Source: an uncultured Alphaproteobacteria bacterium
GTDB taxonomy: Bacteria; Pseudomonadota; Alphaproteobacteria; UBA7887
Assembly: GCA_913044255.1 (NCBI GenBank)
Contig: CAJWOI010000027.1
Span: 1 to 14,685 of the forward strand
Length of the DNA stretch: 14,685 bases
Direction of reading: 5' to 3'
Under the pieces are notes generated by a model. That model was not told where the DNA came from. It did not search any database and saw nothing but the letters and a program-made list of their open reading frames with translations. Below are positions 1-8,293 of the stretch, in pieces. Numbering within the stretch: the first letter of the stretch is position 1; every line of letters starts with the position of its first letter. The position numbers and the translations under genes are program-made.

Positions 1-3000
1 TGGGGATGCTTACCCCGCAACAAGTTTTTCCATTTTTTCCCGATCTTACGTCTGCAGATTACGAGTCACACCTAGCAATGGTGCACTCGCGATTTTCAAC
101 CAATACTTTCCCGTCCTGGGACCGCGCCCAACCGAATCGGTTTATGTGCCATAACGGCGAGATTAATACGCTGCTTGGAAATAAAAACTGGATGAATGCT
201 CGCCAAGGGTCAGTTAAAAGCGAGCTTTTCGGTGAAAGACTCGAAAAATTATTTCCTATCGTCGAACCTGATTGCTCAGACTCCGGAACGTTCGATAACG
301 TCTTAGAGTTTTTGTTGATGTCCGGGAGGACACTGCAAGAAGCGGTCTTGATGATGATTCCGGAAGCCTGGCAACAAGATGAGGCGATGGCGGACGACAA
401 AAAGGCCTTTTACGAATATCAGTCCTGCCTAATGGAGCCCTGGGATGGTCCAGCTTCCATCGCCTTCACCGACGGCACCTACATTGGCGCAGTCCTAGAC
501 CGGAATGGCTTACGTCCATCTCGGTACTACATCACCAACGACGACAAATGCATCATGGCATCCGAAGTTGGTGTCGTCGACATTGACCCCGCAACCGTCA
601 TAGAGAAAGGCCGGCTACAACCCGGAAAAATTTTCCTGATCGATTTTGAGGCGGGCCGGATGATTCCGGACGAGGAAATTAAATCCGAATGGGCCAGGAG
701 TCAGCCGTACGGAGACTGGCTCAAACGACAGCGCATTACCCTGGAAGATCTCCCTGTACCTACTGCAGTACAAGGATTCAACAAGAGCACACTTCTTACG
801 CGCATGCAGGCATTTGGATACACCACTGAGACCATGCAGTTTATGCTGCAACCGCTCGTGAAAGAACTGCGTGATCCACTCGGTTCCATGGGTAATGACA
901 GCGCACTTGCGGTTATGTCGGAAAAACCACGCATGCTGTACGACTACTTCAAACAGCTCTTTGCTCAGGTTACAAACCCGGCCATCGACTCGATACGCGA
1001 AGAAGTGATCATGGCTCTGGAGTGTTACATCGGACCTGAAAGAAATTTGTTAGAGCCGAAAGAGGAAAATGCCCACAGACTCCGCATACCGCATCCCATC
1101 CTGCCCAACGAGGCCCTAGCGGCGCTAAAACACCTTGACTATCGGGGTTGGCGGTCCCGCGAGATCGATATTACATTTGAGAAGGGGTCAGGAAGGCTCG
1201 GGCTCCTATCGGCTCTTGACCGCATCTGTGAGGAAGCTACCGACGCGATCAATCACGGCATCGAAATTGTAATTCTAAGTGATCGCAGCATTGACGTTGA
1301 TAAGGTACCCATCAGTGCCCTCGCCGCAGTAGGCGCTGTGCACCATCATCTGGTTCGATCGCACCTTCGCACCAGGGTCGGGATCGTAATTGAAACAGGA
1401 GAGGCTCGAGAGGTTCACCACCATTGCCTTCTGATAGGTTTTGGTGCGGATGGGATCAACCCCTACCTGGCTTTCGAGGCTTTGTGGGACGCTCGTCGTA
1501 ACGGCTACCTGGACGACGCCAAACACATTGACGCTGATAGTGACGTCGTCACGGCCTACCAAAAGGGCGTGGCAAAAGGCATTCTTAAAGTGATGGCAAA
1601 AATGGGTATTTCTACTCTGCATTCATACAAAGGTGCCCAAATCTTTGAGGCCGTTGGCCTTGCCAATGAGGTCATTGAACGTTGTTTTCATGGAACAGCA
1701 AGCCGTGTGCAAGGTGTTGGTTTCGAGGTGCTTGCTGAAGAAATGGAAAGGCGCCATTCCTTCGGGTTTCCACCCCGCGACACCGTAGCGATCCCAGTGC
1801 TGCAAAATCCAGGAGACTTTCACTGGCGCCGACACGGAGATACTCATATGTGGGATCCCGCATCGATCTCACATCTACAAATCGCCGCAAGAGGAAATGA
1901 CGAGAAGGCTTACGAAAGGTTCTCGGAGCACGCCAATCAGGAAAGTACTCGAAATTCAACACTCAGGGGTCTACTCCGCTTTAATTCTGATGCGAACGGT
2001 GGACCGATTCCCATAACAGAGGTGGAGTCCGAAAACGATATTCTAAAACGTTTTGCAACCGGCGCGATGAGCTTTGGCTCTATCTCGAAGGAAGCTCACG
2101 AAGCTCTTGCGATTGCAATGAATCGGATTGGCGGAAAATCTAACACCGGTGAAGGTGGGGAAGACCCGGAACGGTTCTCCCCACTCGAAAATGGAGACTC
2201 GAAGCGCTCTGCCATCAAACAAGTGGCAAGTGGTCGTTTTGGTGTAACCATTAACTACCTCACAAACGCTGATGAGTTACAAATAAAAATTGTTCAAGGT
2301 GCAAAGCCAGGTGAGGGCGGCGAACTCCCTGGTGGAAAAGTTGACGACTACATTGCATCCCTGCGTCATTCAACACCGGGAGTCGGCCTCATTAGCCCAC
2401 CCCCTCACCATGATATCTACTCGATCGAGGACATCGCACAGCTTATCCACGACCTTAAGAATGCGAATCCCGAGGCCCGTATTAGCGTAAAACTAGGTGC
2501 TGCTATCGGGGTGGGAACCGTTGCTGCGGGAGTAGTAAAGGCTCGTACAGACCATCTCGTAATCGCCGGTGACTCAGGGGGAACAGGCGCATCACCGTTG
2601 ACCTCCATTAAACATGCCGGGGTCCCTTGGGAACTCGGAATCGCTGAGACTCATCAAACCCTGGTGATGAACAACCTACGCTCAAGAGTGACTCTGCAGA
2701 CCGATGGTCAATTAAAGACCGGTCGGGATGTCGCGATTGCAGCCTTCTTGGGTGCCGAGGAATACAGTTTTGGCACAGCGCCACTAATCGCCCTTGGCTG
2801 CATAATGATGCGCAAGTGCCATCTCAATACATGCCCGGTAGGAATTGCGACTCAGGATCCTGACTTGCGTCAGAAATTTCGTGGTGTGCCGGAACATGTC
2901 ATCAACTACTTTTTTATGATGGCAAAAGAGTTGCGAAATATTATGGCAGATCTTGGTTTTCCTACGGTTAACACAATGATTGGGCGAACGGATGCACTTC

Positions 3001-3947
3001 TCATTGATACGGCCGTTGACCACTGGAAAGCCAAAGGGATCAATCTTGAAAACGTGCTTACGAGAGCGGTCGAGCCAAGTAATTGCCTAGGTGTATACCG
3101 TGTGCACGACCAAGACCATGGTCTCGACAAAGCCCTCGACAAACAACTGATCGAACTCGCCGAACCAGCGCTCGCAAACGGCAAAAAGGTTAGTCATGAA
3201 CTCAGAATCCAGAATACTAATCGCGTGGTTGGTGGCATGTTATCAAATCAAATCATCCGTCGCGTTGGCTCTGCCATGCTGCCTGACAACACAATCCATT
3301 TTAAATTTAGTGGCAGTGCCGGTCAGAGCTTTGGTGCATGGCTCTCAAAGGGTGTGACGTTAGAAGTTGAAGGAGATGCAAACGATTACGTCGGCAAAGG
3401 CCTTTCGGGTGGGCGGCTAATTATTTACCCTCCAAAAGTGAGCACCTTTGCGTCCGAAGAACAAGTCTTGATTGGCAACGTGGCACTCTACGGCGCCACG
3501 TCGGGTGAAAGTTTTTTTCGAGGAATAGCTGCAGAAAGATTTTGTGTACGGAATAGCGGAGCGTCGACGGTAATAGAAGGCGTCGGAGACCATGGCTGCG
3601 AGTACATGACCGGAGGTAGAGTAGTTATTCTCGGGCCTACAGGCCGCAATTTTGCAGCAGGAATGAGTGGGGGCGTAGCATACATTTACGATGAAAAGGC
3701 CACGTTTAAGGAACGCTGTAATCTCGGGATGGTTGCTCTCGAGGAGCTCCTTGAGAACGACGATATAACAGAGTTGAAGCACTTAGTCGAAAAACACCAA
3801 GAATCTACAGGTTCAGAAGTAGCCAAACGCCTACTCGGTAACTGGGCACTATCGCTTACAAAATTCGTCAAGGTAATGCCACTTGATTATAAACGCGTTC
3901 TGGAGAGCCGGAAGAAGCCGCAGAGAATGGAATCCAGCGGTGAGTAA
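1..3947 (+). CDS. gltB: Glutamate synthase (NADPH) large subunit, 5'-truncated by window edge
   Basis: This is the large subunit of glutamate synthase, which moves the amide nitrogen of glutamine to 2-oxoglutarate to give two glutamates. The frame is open to the window edge: a GGG codon precedes the ATG at 6, and 'GMLTPQQV' is internal family sequence. That ATG is therefore not the start, and roughly 200 residues, including the catalytic N-terminal Cys, lie outside. Seen here, numbering from that ATG: the rest of the class II glutaminase domain (RFSTNTFPSW, HNGEINTL, near 30-60), the central domain (about 390-520), the FMN/synthase domain (about 670-1010, with GEGGEDPERF and PGEGGELPGGK), the 3Fe-4S cysteines C932/C938/C943 in a C-x5-C-x4-C pattern, and the C-terminal GXGXG beta-helix domain (about 1070-1290). 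The stop overlaps the gltD start. The MMIPEAW-type sequence resembles plant and cyanobacterial GOGAT more than the Azospirillum type, as far as I recall these sequences. Confidence 0.97.
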   Translation, partial: GMLTPQQVFPFFPDLTSADYESHLAMVHSRFSTNTFPSWDRAQPNRFMCHNGEINTLLGNKNWMNARQGSVKSELFGERLEKLFPIVEPDCSDSGTFDNVLEFLLMSGRTLQEAVLMMIPEAWQQDEAMADDKKAFYEYQSCLMEPWDGPASIAFTDGTYIGAVLDRNGLRPSRYYITNDDKCIMASEVGVVDIDPATVIEKGRLQPGKIFLIDFEAGRMIPDEEIKSEWARSQPYGDWLKRQRITLEDLPVPTAVQGFNKSTLLTRMQAFGYTTETMQFMLQPLVKELRDPLGSMGNDSALAVMSEKPRMLYDYFKQLFAQVTNPAIDSIREEVIMALECYIGPERNLLEPKEENAHRLRIPHPILPNEALAALKHLDYRGWRSREIDITFEKGSGRLGLLSALDRICEEATDAINHGIEIVILSDRSIDVDKVPISALAAVGAVHHHLVRSHLRTRVGIVIETGEAREVHHHCLLIGFGADGINPYLAFEALWDARRNGYLDDAKHIDADSDVVTAYQKGVAKGILKVMAKMGISTLHSYKGAQIFEAVGLANEVIERCFHGTASRVQGVGFEVLAEEMERRHSFGFPPRDTVAIPVLQNPGDFHWRRHGDTHMWDPASISHLQIAARGNDEKAYERFSEHANQESTRNSTLRGLLRFNSDANGGPIPITEVESENDILKRFATGAMSFGSISKEAHEALAIAMNRIGGKSNTGEGGEDPERFSPLENGDSKRSAIKQVASGRFGVTINYLTNADELQIKIVQGAKPGEGGELPGGKVDDYIASLRHSTPGVGLISPPPHHDIYSIEDIAQLIHDLKNANPEARISVKLGAAIGVGTVAAGVVKARTDHLVIAGDSGGTGASPLTSIKHAGVPWELGIAETHQTLVMNNLRSRVTLQTDGQLKTGRDVAIAAFLGAEEYSFGTAPLIALGCIMMRKCHLNTCPVGIATQDPDLRQKFRGVPEHVINYFFMMAKELRNIMADLGFPTVNTMIGRTDALLIDTAVDHWKAKGINLENVLTRAVEPSNCLGVYRVHDQDHGLDKALDKQLIELAEPALANGKKVSHELRIQNTNRVVGGMLSNQIIRRVGSAMLPDNTIHFKFSGSAGQSFGAWLSKGVTLEVEGDANDYVGKGLSGGRLIIYPPKVSTFASEEQVLIGNVALYGATSGESFFRGIAAERFCVRNSGASTVIEGVGDHGCEYMTGGRVVILGPTGRNFAAGMSGGVAYIYDEKATFKERCNLGMVALEELLENDDITELKHLVEKHQESTGSEVAKRLLGNWALSLTKFVKVMPLDYKRVLESRKKPQRMESSGE

Positions 3948-5427
3948 AACAACAGGATTCAAAGAACACAATCGGGAACCTGCACCGTATCGGAATGCAA
4001 CCGAGCGCATAGCAGACTTCGAAGAAATCTATACGGATCACGATGTGCAACGTTTGACGAACCAGGCGTCCCGATGCATGGATTGTGGCGTACCATTTTG
4101 CCAGTCTCCTGACATTAATCCGATTAATGCACGGAGCGGTTGCCCCATCCACAACCTCATTCCGGAGTGGAACGACCTTGTTTACTCCGGCCAATGGCGT
4201 GATGCACTAGACCGGTTGCATAAGACCAATAATTTTCCCGAATTTACTGGCCGTGTTTGCCCTGCGCCCTGTGAAGGCTCCTGCGTCCTGGGAATCACTG
4301 ATCCCTCGGTGACAATCAAAAATATCGAAATGGCAATCATAGACCGAGGTTTTGCCGAAGGCTGGGTAACGCCAATCGTTCCACAATCACGTACCGGCAA
4401 GAAAATAGCGATCGTTGGTTCCGGGCCCGCGGGACTTGCCGCAGCAGCACAGCTCAACTCTGCTGGTCATCAAGTCACTGTATACGAGCGCGAGGATCGA
4501 ATTGGTGGATTGCTGATGTATGGAATCCCAAACATGAAGCTCGACAAAAACCAGGTAGTGGAGCGACGTGTCGACCTGTTACAAGAAGAGGGTGTGGAGT
4601 TCGTTGCCAATGCCGACATTGGCGATGGACAGAATGGAACGAGATCGGTAACCGAGATCCTATCTGATGTGGACGCCCTGCTCCTCGCTACTGGCGCCAC
4701 AATGCCCCGTGATCTCCTTATCCCAGGCCGCGATTTGAATGGTGTGCACTTCGCCATGGAATTTTTGACCAAAACCACAAAAAGCCTGCTTGATTCGAAT
4801 CTCGAGGACGGGAAATACATCAGCGCCAAAGACAAGAACGTGATTGTGATAGGAGGCGGAGACACTGGAACAGATTGTCTTGGCACCTCAATGCGGCATC
4901 TATGTAAAACTCTCACAAATTTTGAACTTTTCCCTACACCTCCATCTGAACGCAGCCCAAATAATCCCTGGCCATTGTGGCCAACCATTTTTCAGGTTGA
5001 TTACGGCCACGAGGAAGCAGCGGCAAAGTTCAACAAGGATCCGCGCGTTTACTCAATCTCTACCACTGAATTTGTGGGAGACGACAAGGGTAACCTAAGA
5101 GGCCTTAAAACCATGGATGTCTCGTTTGAGAACGGTGAGTTCAAAAACGTTGAGGGTTCTGAACGAACCTGGGATGTTGAGCTCGTTTTTCTTTCCATGG
5201 GATTTCTAGGCCCTGAACATTACATCTCGAAGCCACTTGGAATAGAACTCGACGATCGATCAAATTACAATGCCAAGAAAGGTAAATACCAAACGTCGGT
5301 GACCGGGGTGTTTTCCGCGGGAGACTGTCGTAGTGGACAGTCTCTTGTGGTTCGAGCAATCAATGAAGGTCGCGAAGCAGCTCGAGAAATAGATAGATCC
5401 CTCATTGGCAGGACGGAACTGCCTTAA
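3940..5427 (+). CDS. gltD: Glutamate synthase small (beta) subunit, FAD/NADPH-binding
   Basis: This flavoprotein oxidises NAD(P)H and passes electrons through Fe-S clusters to GltB. I place the start at GTG 3940, giving 495 residues, because the protein then begins SKTTGFKEHNRE, the usual family N-terminus. The upstream in-frame ATG at 3883 would add 19 unlike residues that lie inside gltB. The gene overlaps the gltB stop by 8 bases, so translation is probably coupled. Seen: N-terminal cluster cysteines C46, C49, C54 and C68, with C107, C111 and C115 in CPAPCEGSC; an FAD-binding GSGPAGLAAA at about 160-169; and a second Rossmann motif GGGDTG near 305 for NAD(P)H. The C-terminal FSAGDCRSGQSLVV is the usual FAD-contacting end. 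The insertion between the first cysteines (SPDINPINARSGCP) and the NNFPEFTGRVCPAPCEGSCVLG block recall the C-terminal part of plant and fungal NADH-GOGAT rather than Azospirillum GltD. Confidence 0.96.
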   Translation: MSKTTGFKEHNREPAPYRNATERIADFEEIYTDHDVQRLTNQASRCMDCGVPFCQSPDINPINARSGCPIHNLIPEWNDLVYSGQWRDALDRLHKTNNFPEFTGRVCPAPCEGSCVLGITDPSVTIKNIEMAIIDRGFAEGWVTPIVPQSRTGKKIAIVGSGPAGLAAAAQLNSAGHQVTVYEREDRIGGLLMYGIPNMKLDKNQVVERRVDLLQEEGVEFVANADIGDGQNGTRSVTEILSDVDALLLATGATMPRDLLIPGRDLNGVHFAMEFLTKTTKSLLDSNLEDGKYISAKDKNVIVIGGGDTGTDCLGTSMRHLCKTLTNFELFPTPPSERSPNNPWPLWPTIFQVDYGHEEAAAKFNKDPRVYSISTTEFVGDDKGNLRGLKTMDVSFENGEFKNVEGSERTWDVELVFLSMGFLGPEHYISKPLGIELDDRSNYNAKKGKYQTSVTGVFSAGDCRSGQSLVVRAINEGREAAREIDRSLIGRTELP

Positions 5428-5432
5428 AATTA

Positions 5433-5519
5433 TGGTGCCCCCAGGGAGACTCGAACTCCCACGTCCAGAAGGACAACAGATTTTGAGTCTGCCGCGTCTA
5501 CCAATTCCGCCACAGGGGC
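5433..5519 (-). tRNA. tRNA-Leu (anticodon CAA)
   Basis: Read on the minus strand, the 87 bases fold as a class II tRNA. The acceptor stem pairs GCCCCTG with TGGGGGC (two G-U pairs at its base). The D arm contains AATTGGTAGA, and the anticodon loop is CTCAAAA with anticodon CAA, which reads UUG. The long variable arm has a GTCC/GGAC stem, and the T arm is GGGAG-TTCGAGT-CTCCC. The 3' ACCA is encoded. The long variable arm and anticodon both say leucine. The gene lies tail to tail with gltD, only 5 bases from its stop codon. The 5' leader holds a run of seven T residues. Confidence 0.95.
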
Positions 5520-5628
5520 ATCAAAAAAACCGAATCAAGCCTAGATTTAACAATAATATTTAAACAATTCTCCGCTCACGTCCACTGCAAGTTTGGCGTT
5601 TAAATCCCACGACCAACTCACATATCGC

Positions 5629-5634
5629 TATAAT
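5629..5634 (+). promoter_or_regulatory. Possible -10 element upstream of yqaA
   Basis: A perfect TATAAT hexamer sits in the 231-base AT-rich gap between the tRNA and yqaA, about 117 bases before the ATG. I see no good -35 match 16-18 bases upstream and no extended -10 TG. In an AT-rich gap a chance match is quite possible. The rest of the gap (5520-5750) shows no gene, no strong hairpin and no repeat. Confidence 0.2.
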
Positions 5635-5750
5635 TGATGTCCCATATAGTATGAATTAGCCGGTATATTCAAAAGAGGAATGTGCTTTTTATCTATCAAC
5701 CAAATAGCAATCTCAACTTTTAAATTATATTCATATGGACATACCAGTTC

Positions 5751-6386
5751 ATGTCTAAGCAACAAAAAAAACTCATTCACGGCGGCGATAACGGTCCCAA
5801 TAATTTTTTGGCCCGACTTTTCAACCGGGTCATGGCGCTGTCTCGTCATCGTCATGCAATGGCGGCACTTGCTGGCGTCTCATTCGTTGAAAGTTCCGTG
5901 TTCCCTATTCCACCAGATGCGATGCTGGTGCCAATGGTATTATCTAAGCCCCGCCAAGCCTTCTGGATAGCGACTGTATGCACGGTAGCCTCCGTTCTAG
6001 GGGGAATGCTCGGGTACTATATCGGTTACGGACTCTGGCAAGCCATCGGAGATCCCCTAATGACCATGTATGGCTACGATGAAAATTTTAAACGATTTGC
6101 AGAAAATTATAATGAATGGGGCGCTTGGATAGTTTTCTCTGCCGGAATCACACCCTTTCCGTACAAAGTGATTACAATTGCTAGCGGACTGGCGCATCTT
6201 GACTTAGTTACATTTATTGTCGCATCCGTCCTCTCTCGGGGACTCCGCTTCTTTGTCATTGCGTGTCTACTGTACTGGTTCGGCGACGCCATCCGTGCGT
6301 ACATAGAAAGAAATCTTGGAAAGTTTACAATCCTGTTTGTGGTCTCTCTTTTTGCGGGGTTTCTACTCATCAAATGGTTAATCTAG
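5751..6386 (+). CDS. yqaA: YqaA-type DedA/VTT-domain inner membrane protein
   Basis: A 211-residue multi-spanning membrane protein of the YqaA branch of the DedA/SNARE-associated (VTT) superfamily. DedA proteins are implicated in lipid carrier recycling and proton-dependent transport, but the role of the YqaA branch is not firmly known. Seen: the family block FVESSVFPIPPD (residues 45-56) with acidic E47 and D56, hydrophobic segments near 60-75, 77-97, 120-165 and 195-210, and the conserved AGITPFPYK motif followed by SGLAHLD. The ATG at 5751 is the first start after an in-frame stop at 5721. No clear Shine-Dalgarno precedes it (only GGA 11 bases upstream), and the first 19 residues are polar and not family-like, so a start nearer residue 20 or 28 is possible. 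It overlaps dsbB by 13 bases and leads a yqaA-dsbB-coq7 run. Confidence 0.88.
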   Translation: MSKQQKKLIHGGDNGPNNFLARLFNRVMALSRHRHAMAALAGVSFVESSVFPIPPDAMLVPMVLSKPRQAFWIATVCTVASVLGGMLGYYIGYGLWQAIGDPLMTMYGYDENFKRFAENYNEWGAWIVFSAGITPFPYKVITIASGLAHLDLVTFIVASVLSRGLRFFVIACLLYWFGDAIRAYIERNLGKFTILFVVSLFAGFLLIKWLI

Positions 6387-6895
6387 GGCCCAAAATCGTT
6401 GTGACACATCCACGAGCTGCTTTCGTCGCTTTAATTGCCGTAAGCGTATTTAGTCTTAGCAGCGCGTATTATCTTCAATTTTTTGGGGGCCTACCCCCTT
6501 GCATACTTTGTCAGTATCAACGTCTTCCCTATTACGCTGTTGTGGGAGTGGCACTCCTTGGCATTCTGATCACAGGAAACTCTGAACATCACCGACTATC
6601 AGGTATACTAATAATCCTTTGTATCTTTGCCTTTCTAACAGGCGCGGGCCTAGCTCTGTTTCATCTTGGTGTAGAAAATAATTGGTGGCACGGAACAACT
6701 GGCTGTGAAGGCGCGGGATTTGAGGTTTCAGATTTTGAAGCCCTAAAGGACGCGATTAACGAAGCACCAACCGCAAACTGTGGCAACGTCCTTTGGCGGT
6801 TCCTCGGGTTCTCTCTTGCCGCCTGGAATCTGGCCTGGTCCACACTTTTGAGCGTGATCACCGGGACATTTGCGGCTCGTTGGGTTTATAATTAG
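6374..6895 (+). CDS. dsbB: Disulfide bond formation protein B (quinone-linked thiol oxidase)
   Basis: An inner-membrane protein that reoxidises periplasmic DsbA and passes electrons to ubiquinone. With the ATG at 6374 it has 173 residues, the usual length. Seen: four hydrophobic helices; the first redox pair C43-I-L-C46 followed by QYQR, in which R50 fits the conserved quinone-site arginine; and a second periplasmic pair C111 and C136 in the loop between helices 3 and 4, spaced 25 apart, close to the E. coli 104/130 pair. A longer in-frame start at 6263 would add 37 residues lying inside yqaA and breaking the family N-terminus, so I rejected it. The gene overlaps yqaA by 13 bases and ends 4 bases before coq7, consistent with one transcript. 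Expected partner DsbA is not in the window. Confidence 0.92.
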   Translation: MVNLGPKIVVTHPRAAFVALIAVSVFSLSSAYYLQFFGGLPPCILCQYQRLPYYAVVGVALLGILITGNSEHHRLSGILIILCIFAFLTGAGLALFHLGVENNWWHGTTGCEGAGFEVSDFEALKDAINEAPTANCGNVLWRFLGFSLAAWNLAWSTLLSVITGTFAARWVYN

Positions 6896-6899
6896 TTCA

Positions 6900-7475
6900 A
6901 TGATTGAGCCAATATACTCTCAAACCAAACACCGCCATCGGGAGTTTCTTCCCGGAGACCAAACCAAGGCACAGCGGGTTGACCGCATCATACGAGTTGA
7001 TCACGCGGGTGAATTCGGTGCAGCCCGAATATATGATGGCCAGCTCGCTGTGCTAGCCGGCCGCCGCAGCGAAGACATCATTCGCAAAATGGCGGAGCAA
7101 GAGCGTAGGCACCTAAATCACTTTGAAGATTTGATTGCCACACGCGCCGTTCGTCCCACCGCGCTGGGTCCATTATGGCATGTGGCCGGTTTTGCGCTGG
7201 GCGTTTTTAGTGCTGCACTAGGCGAACGTGCAGCTATGGCATGCACTGAAGCAGTGGAGTCTGTTATTGACGAACATTATTCGAAACAGATTGAGCAACT
7301 GGGTGATGAAGAGGAAGAACTTCGCGCGGCTCTCGAGGATTTTCGTCAGGACGAAATAGCACACAGGGATATGGCGGTAGCGCATGGTGCCGAAGATGCG
7401 CCAGCTTACAAACCTCTTAGCAACGCGATACGCGCTGGGACCCGACTTGCAATCTGGCTGTCAGAGAGAATTTAG
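6900..7475 (+). CDS. coq7: Demethoxyubiquinone hydroxylase (Coq7, di-iron monooxygenase)
   Basis: Catalyses the oxygen-dependent hydroxylation of 2-polyprenyl-3-methyl-6-methoxy-1,4-benzoquinol, a late step in ubiquinone synthesis at the inner membrane. It has 191 residues from ATG 6900. The carboxylate-bridged di-iron ligands are all visible: E38 (DHAGEFGA), E68 and H71 (EQERRHLNHFE), E120 (EAVESVIDEHY), and E152 and H155 (DEIAHRD). The two ExxH motifs and the hydrophobic W93-G108 hairpin match the family. An alternative in-frame start at 6870 lies inside dsbB and adds ten unlike residues. No strong Shine-Dalgarno is seen, but the 4-base gap after dsbB suggests coupling. Its presence implies an aerobic organism that uses ubiquinone. 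The end converges with the HNH gene 31 bases away. Confidence 0.95.
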   Translation: MIEPIYSQTKHRHREFLPGDQTKAQRVDRIIRVDHAGEFGAARIYDGQLAVLAGRRSEDIIRKMAEQERRHLNHFEDLIATRAVRPTALGPLWHVAGFALGVFSAALGERAAMACTEAVESVIDEHYSKQIEQLGDEEEELRAALEDFRQDEIAHRDMAVAHGAEDAPAYKPLSNAIRAGTRLAIWLSERI

Positions 7476-7506
7476 TAGAATTGAGAATAAAATCGACACG
7501 AGCCAA

Positions 7507-8064
7507 CTAAATGCTATCGAGCTCACTATCCCAATAGAGATAATCGTTCCAACTTTCGTGTAAATAGTTCGGCGGATATCGTCGTCCAACATTTTGGAGT
7601 TCCCGAACAGACGGTATCCGAGGCATATGTCGTGGCCGCATTCCAACTTTATCTAACGCTTGGTTGCCCTTACGCAAGTTGCAGCTAGCACATGCCGTAA
7701 TTACATTCGTCCAAGTTGTAGTGCCGCCACGAGATTTCGGTAGTATGTGATCAAAAGTAAGTTCACGAGTATCGAAGTATTCTCCACAGTATTGGCACGT
7801 AAACCCATCCCGCAAAAACACATTGAAGCGGGTGAAGGCTGGTCGGCGCTCTACCTGAACATACCGTTTAAGGGAAATTACACTTGGCAAACGTATACGC
7901 ACTGAGGGGGACCGCACTTCCCGATCGTACTGTGCTACAATGTTTACCCGATTCAAAAAAACTGCCTTTACTGTGTCCTGCCAAGACCACAGAGACAACG
8001 GGAAATAGCACAGAGGGCGGTAGTCAGCATTAAGGACCAACGCGGGACTATTTTCATATCTCAT
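7507..8064 (-). CDS. HNH endonuclease domain protein, chromosomal type
   Basis: A 185-residue protein with a C-terminal HNH/treble-clef zinc module. Zinc cysteines C90, C93, C125 and C128 form two CxxC knuckles around LTFDHILPKSRGG (catalytic H106 preceded by D105), with N120 and N129 as further HNH positions. The first 85 residues (LVLNADYRPL, then PLSLWSWQDTVKAVF) are a conserved N-terminal region of this family. Such proteins are widespread beside housekeeping genes in Alphaproteobacteria and many other phyla. Their cellular task is not established, and nothing nearby suggests phage or restriction. A purine-rich AGGGAGA (8075-8081) precedes the ATG by about ten bases, supporting the start. 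The gene converges on coq7 and diverges from the CoA-transferase. Confidence 0.9.
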   Translation of the reverse strand: MRYENSPALVLNADYRPLCYFPLSLWSWQDTVKAVFLNRVNIVAQYDREVRSPSVRIRLPSVISLKRYVQVERRPAFTRFNVFLRDGFTCQYCGEYFDTRELTFDHILPKSRGGTTTWTNVITACASCNLRKGNQALDKVGMRPRHMPRIPSVRELQNVGRRYPPNYLHESWNDYLYWDSELDSI

Positions 8065-8222
8065 TATCCGGCGCTCTCCCTGTTAGTTCGTCCGCCAGAC
8101 GCCAAAGTGTTCCCACCATAGGCAGTACCAAAGGCTGCCCACGTTTTGTGATCGATTGATAGATACGAGCCTAACGAAGGCAGAATATTTCATCAATGGT
8201 TGTGCAACGTGTTGGCTGTCGT

Positions 8223-8250
8223 TTGATTTGTGCCACTTCTGGCTTATCCT
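8223..8250 (+). promoter_or_regulatory. Possible sigma70-type promoter for the CoA-transferase gene
   Basis: TTGATT (8223-8228) and TATCCT (8245-8250) are 16 bases apart, each matching four of six consensus bases. They sit about 44 bases before the chosen ATG at 8294, in the divergent gap between the HNH gene and the CoA-transferase. If real, the transcript begins near 8257, downstream of the alternative start at 8156, which would rule that longer form out. The match is only moderate. Confidence 0.3.
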
Positions 8251-8293
8251 GCACTGCTCTTTACCGCCTTGTAAATTTCTAGGACAAACAGCC

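Noticed and set aside
5680..5970. 96-codon plus-strand frame preceded by AGAGG
   Set aside because: Its second half is a shadow of yqaA, the AGAGG lies only one base from the ATG, and the protein is rich in Cys/Trp/Ser in a way typical of out-of-frame translation.
7507..8064. HNH protein as part of a restriction, homing or anti-phage system
   Set aside because: There is no methyltransferase, intron/intein boundary, integrase or phage gene nearby, and the N-terminal region matches the common chromosomal family next to housekeeping genes.
8156..8293. 46-residue N-terminal extension of the CoA-transferase
   Set aside because: The extra residues are Cys-rich and not family-like. A good AGGA at 8281 and a candidate promoter at 8223-8250 both favour the ATG at 8294.
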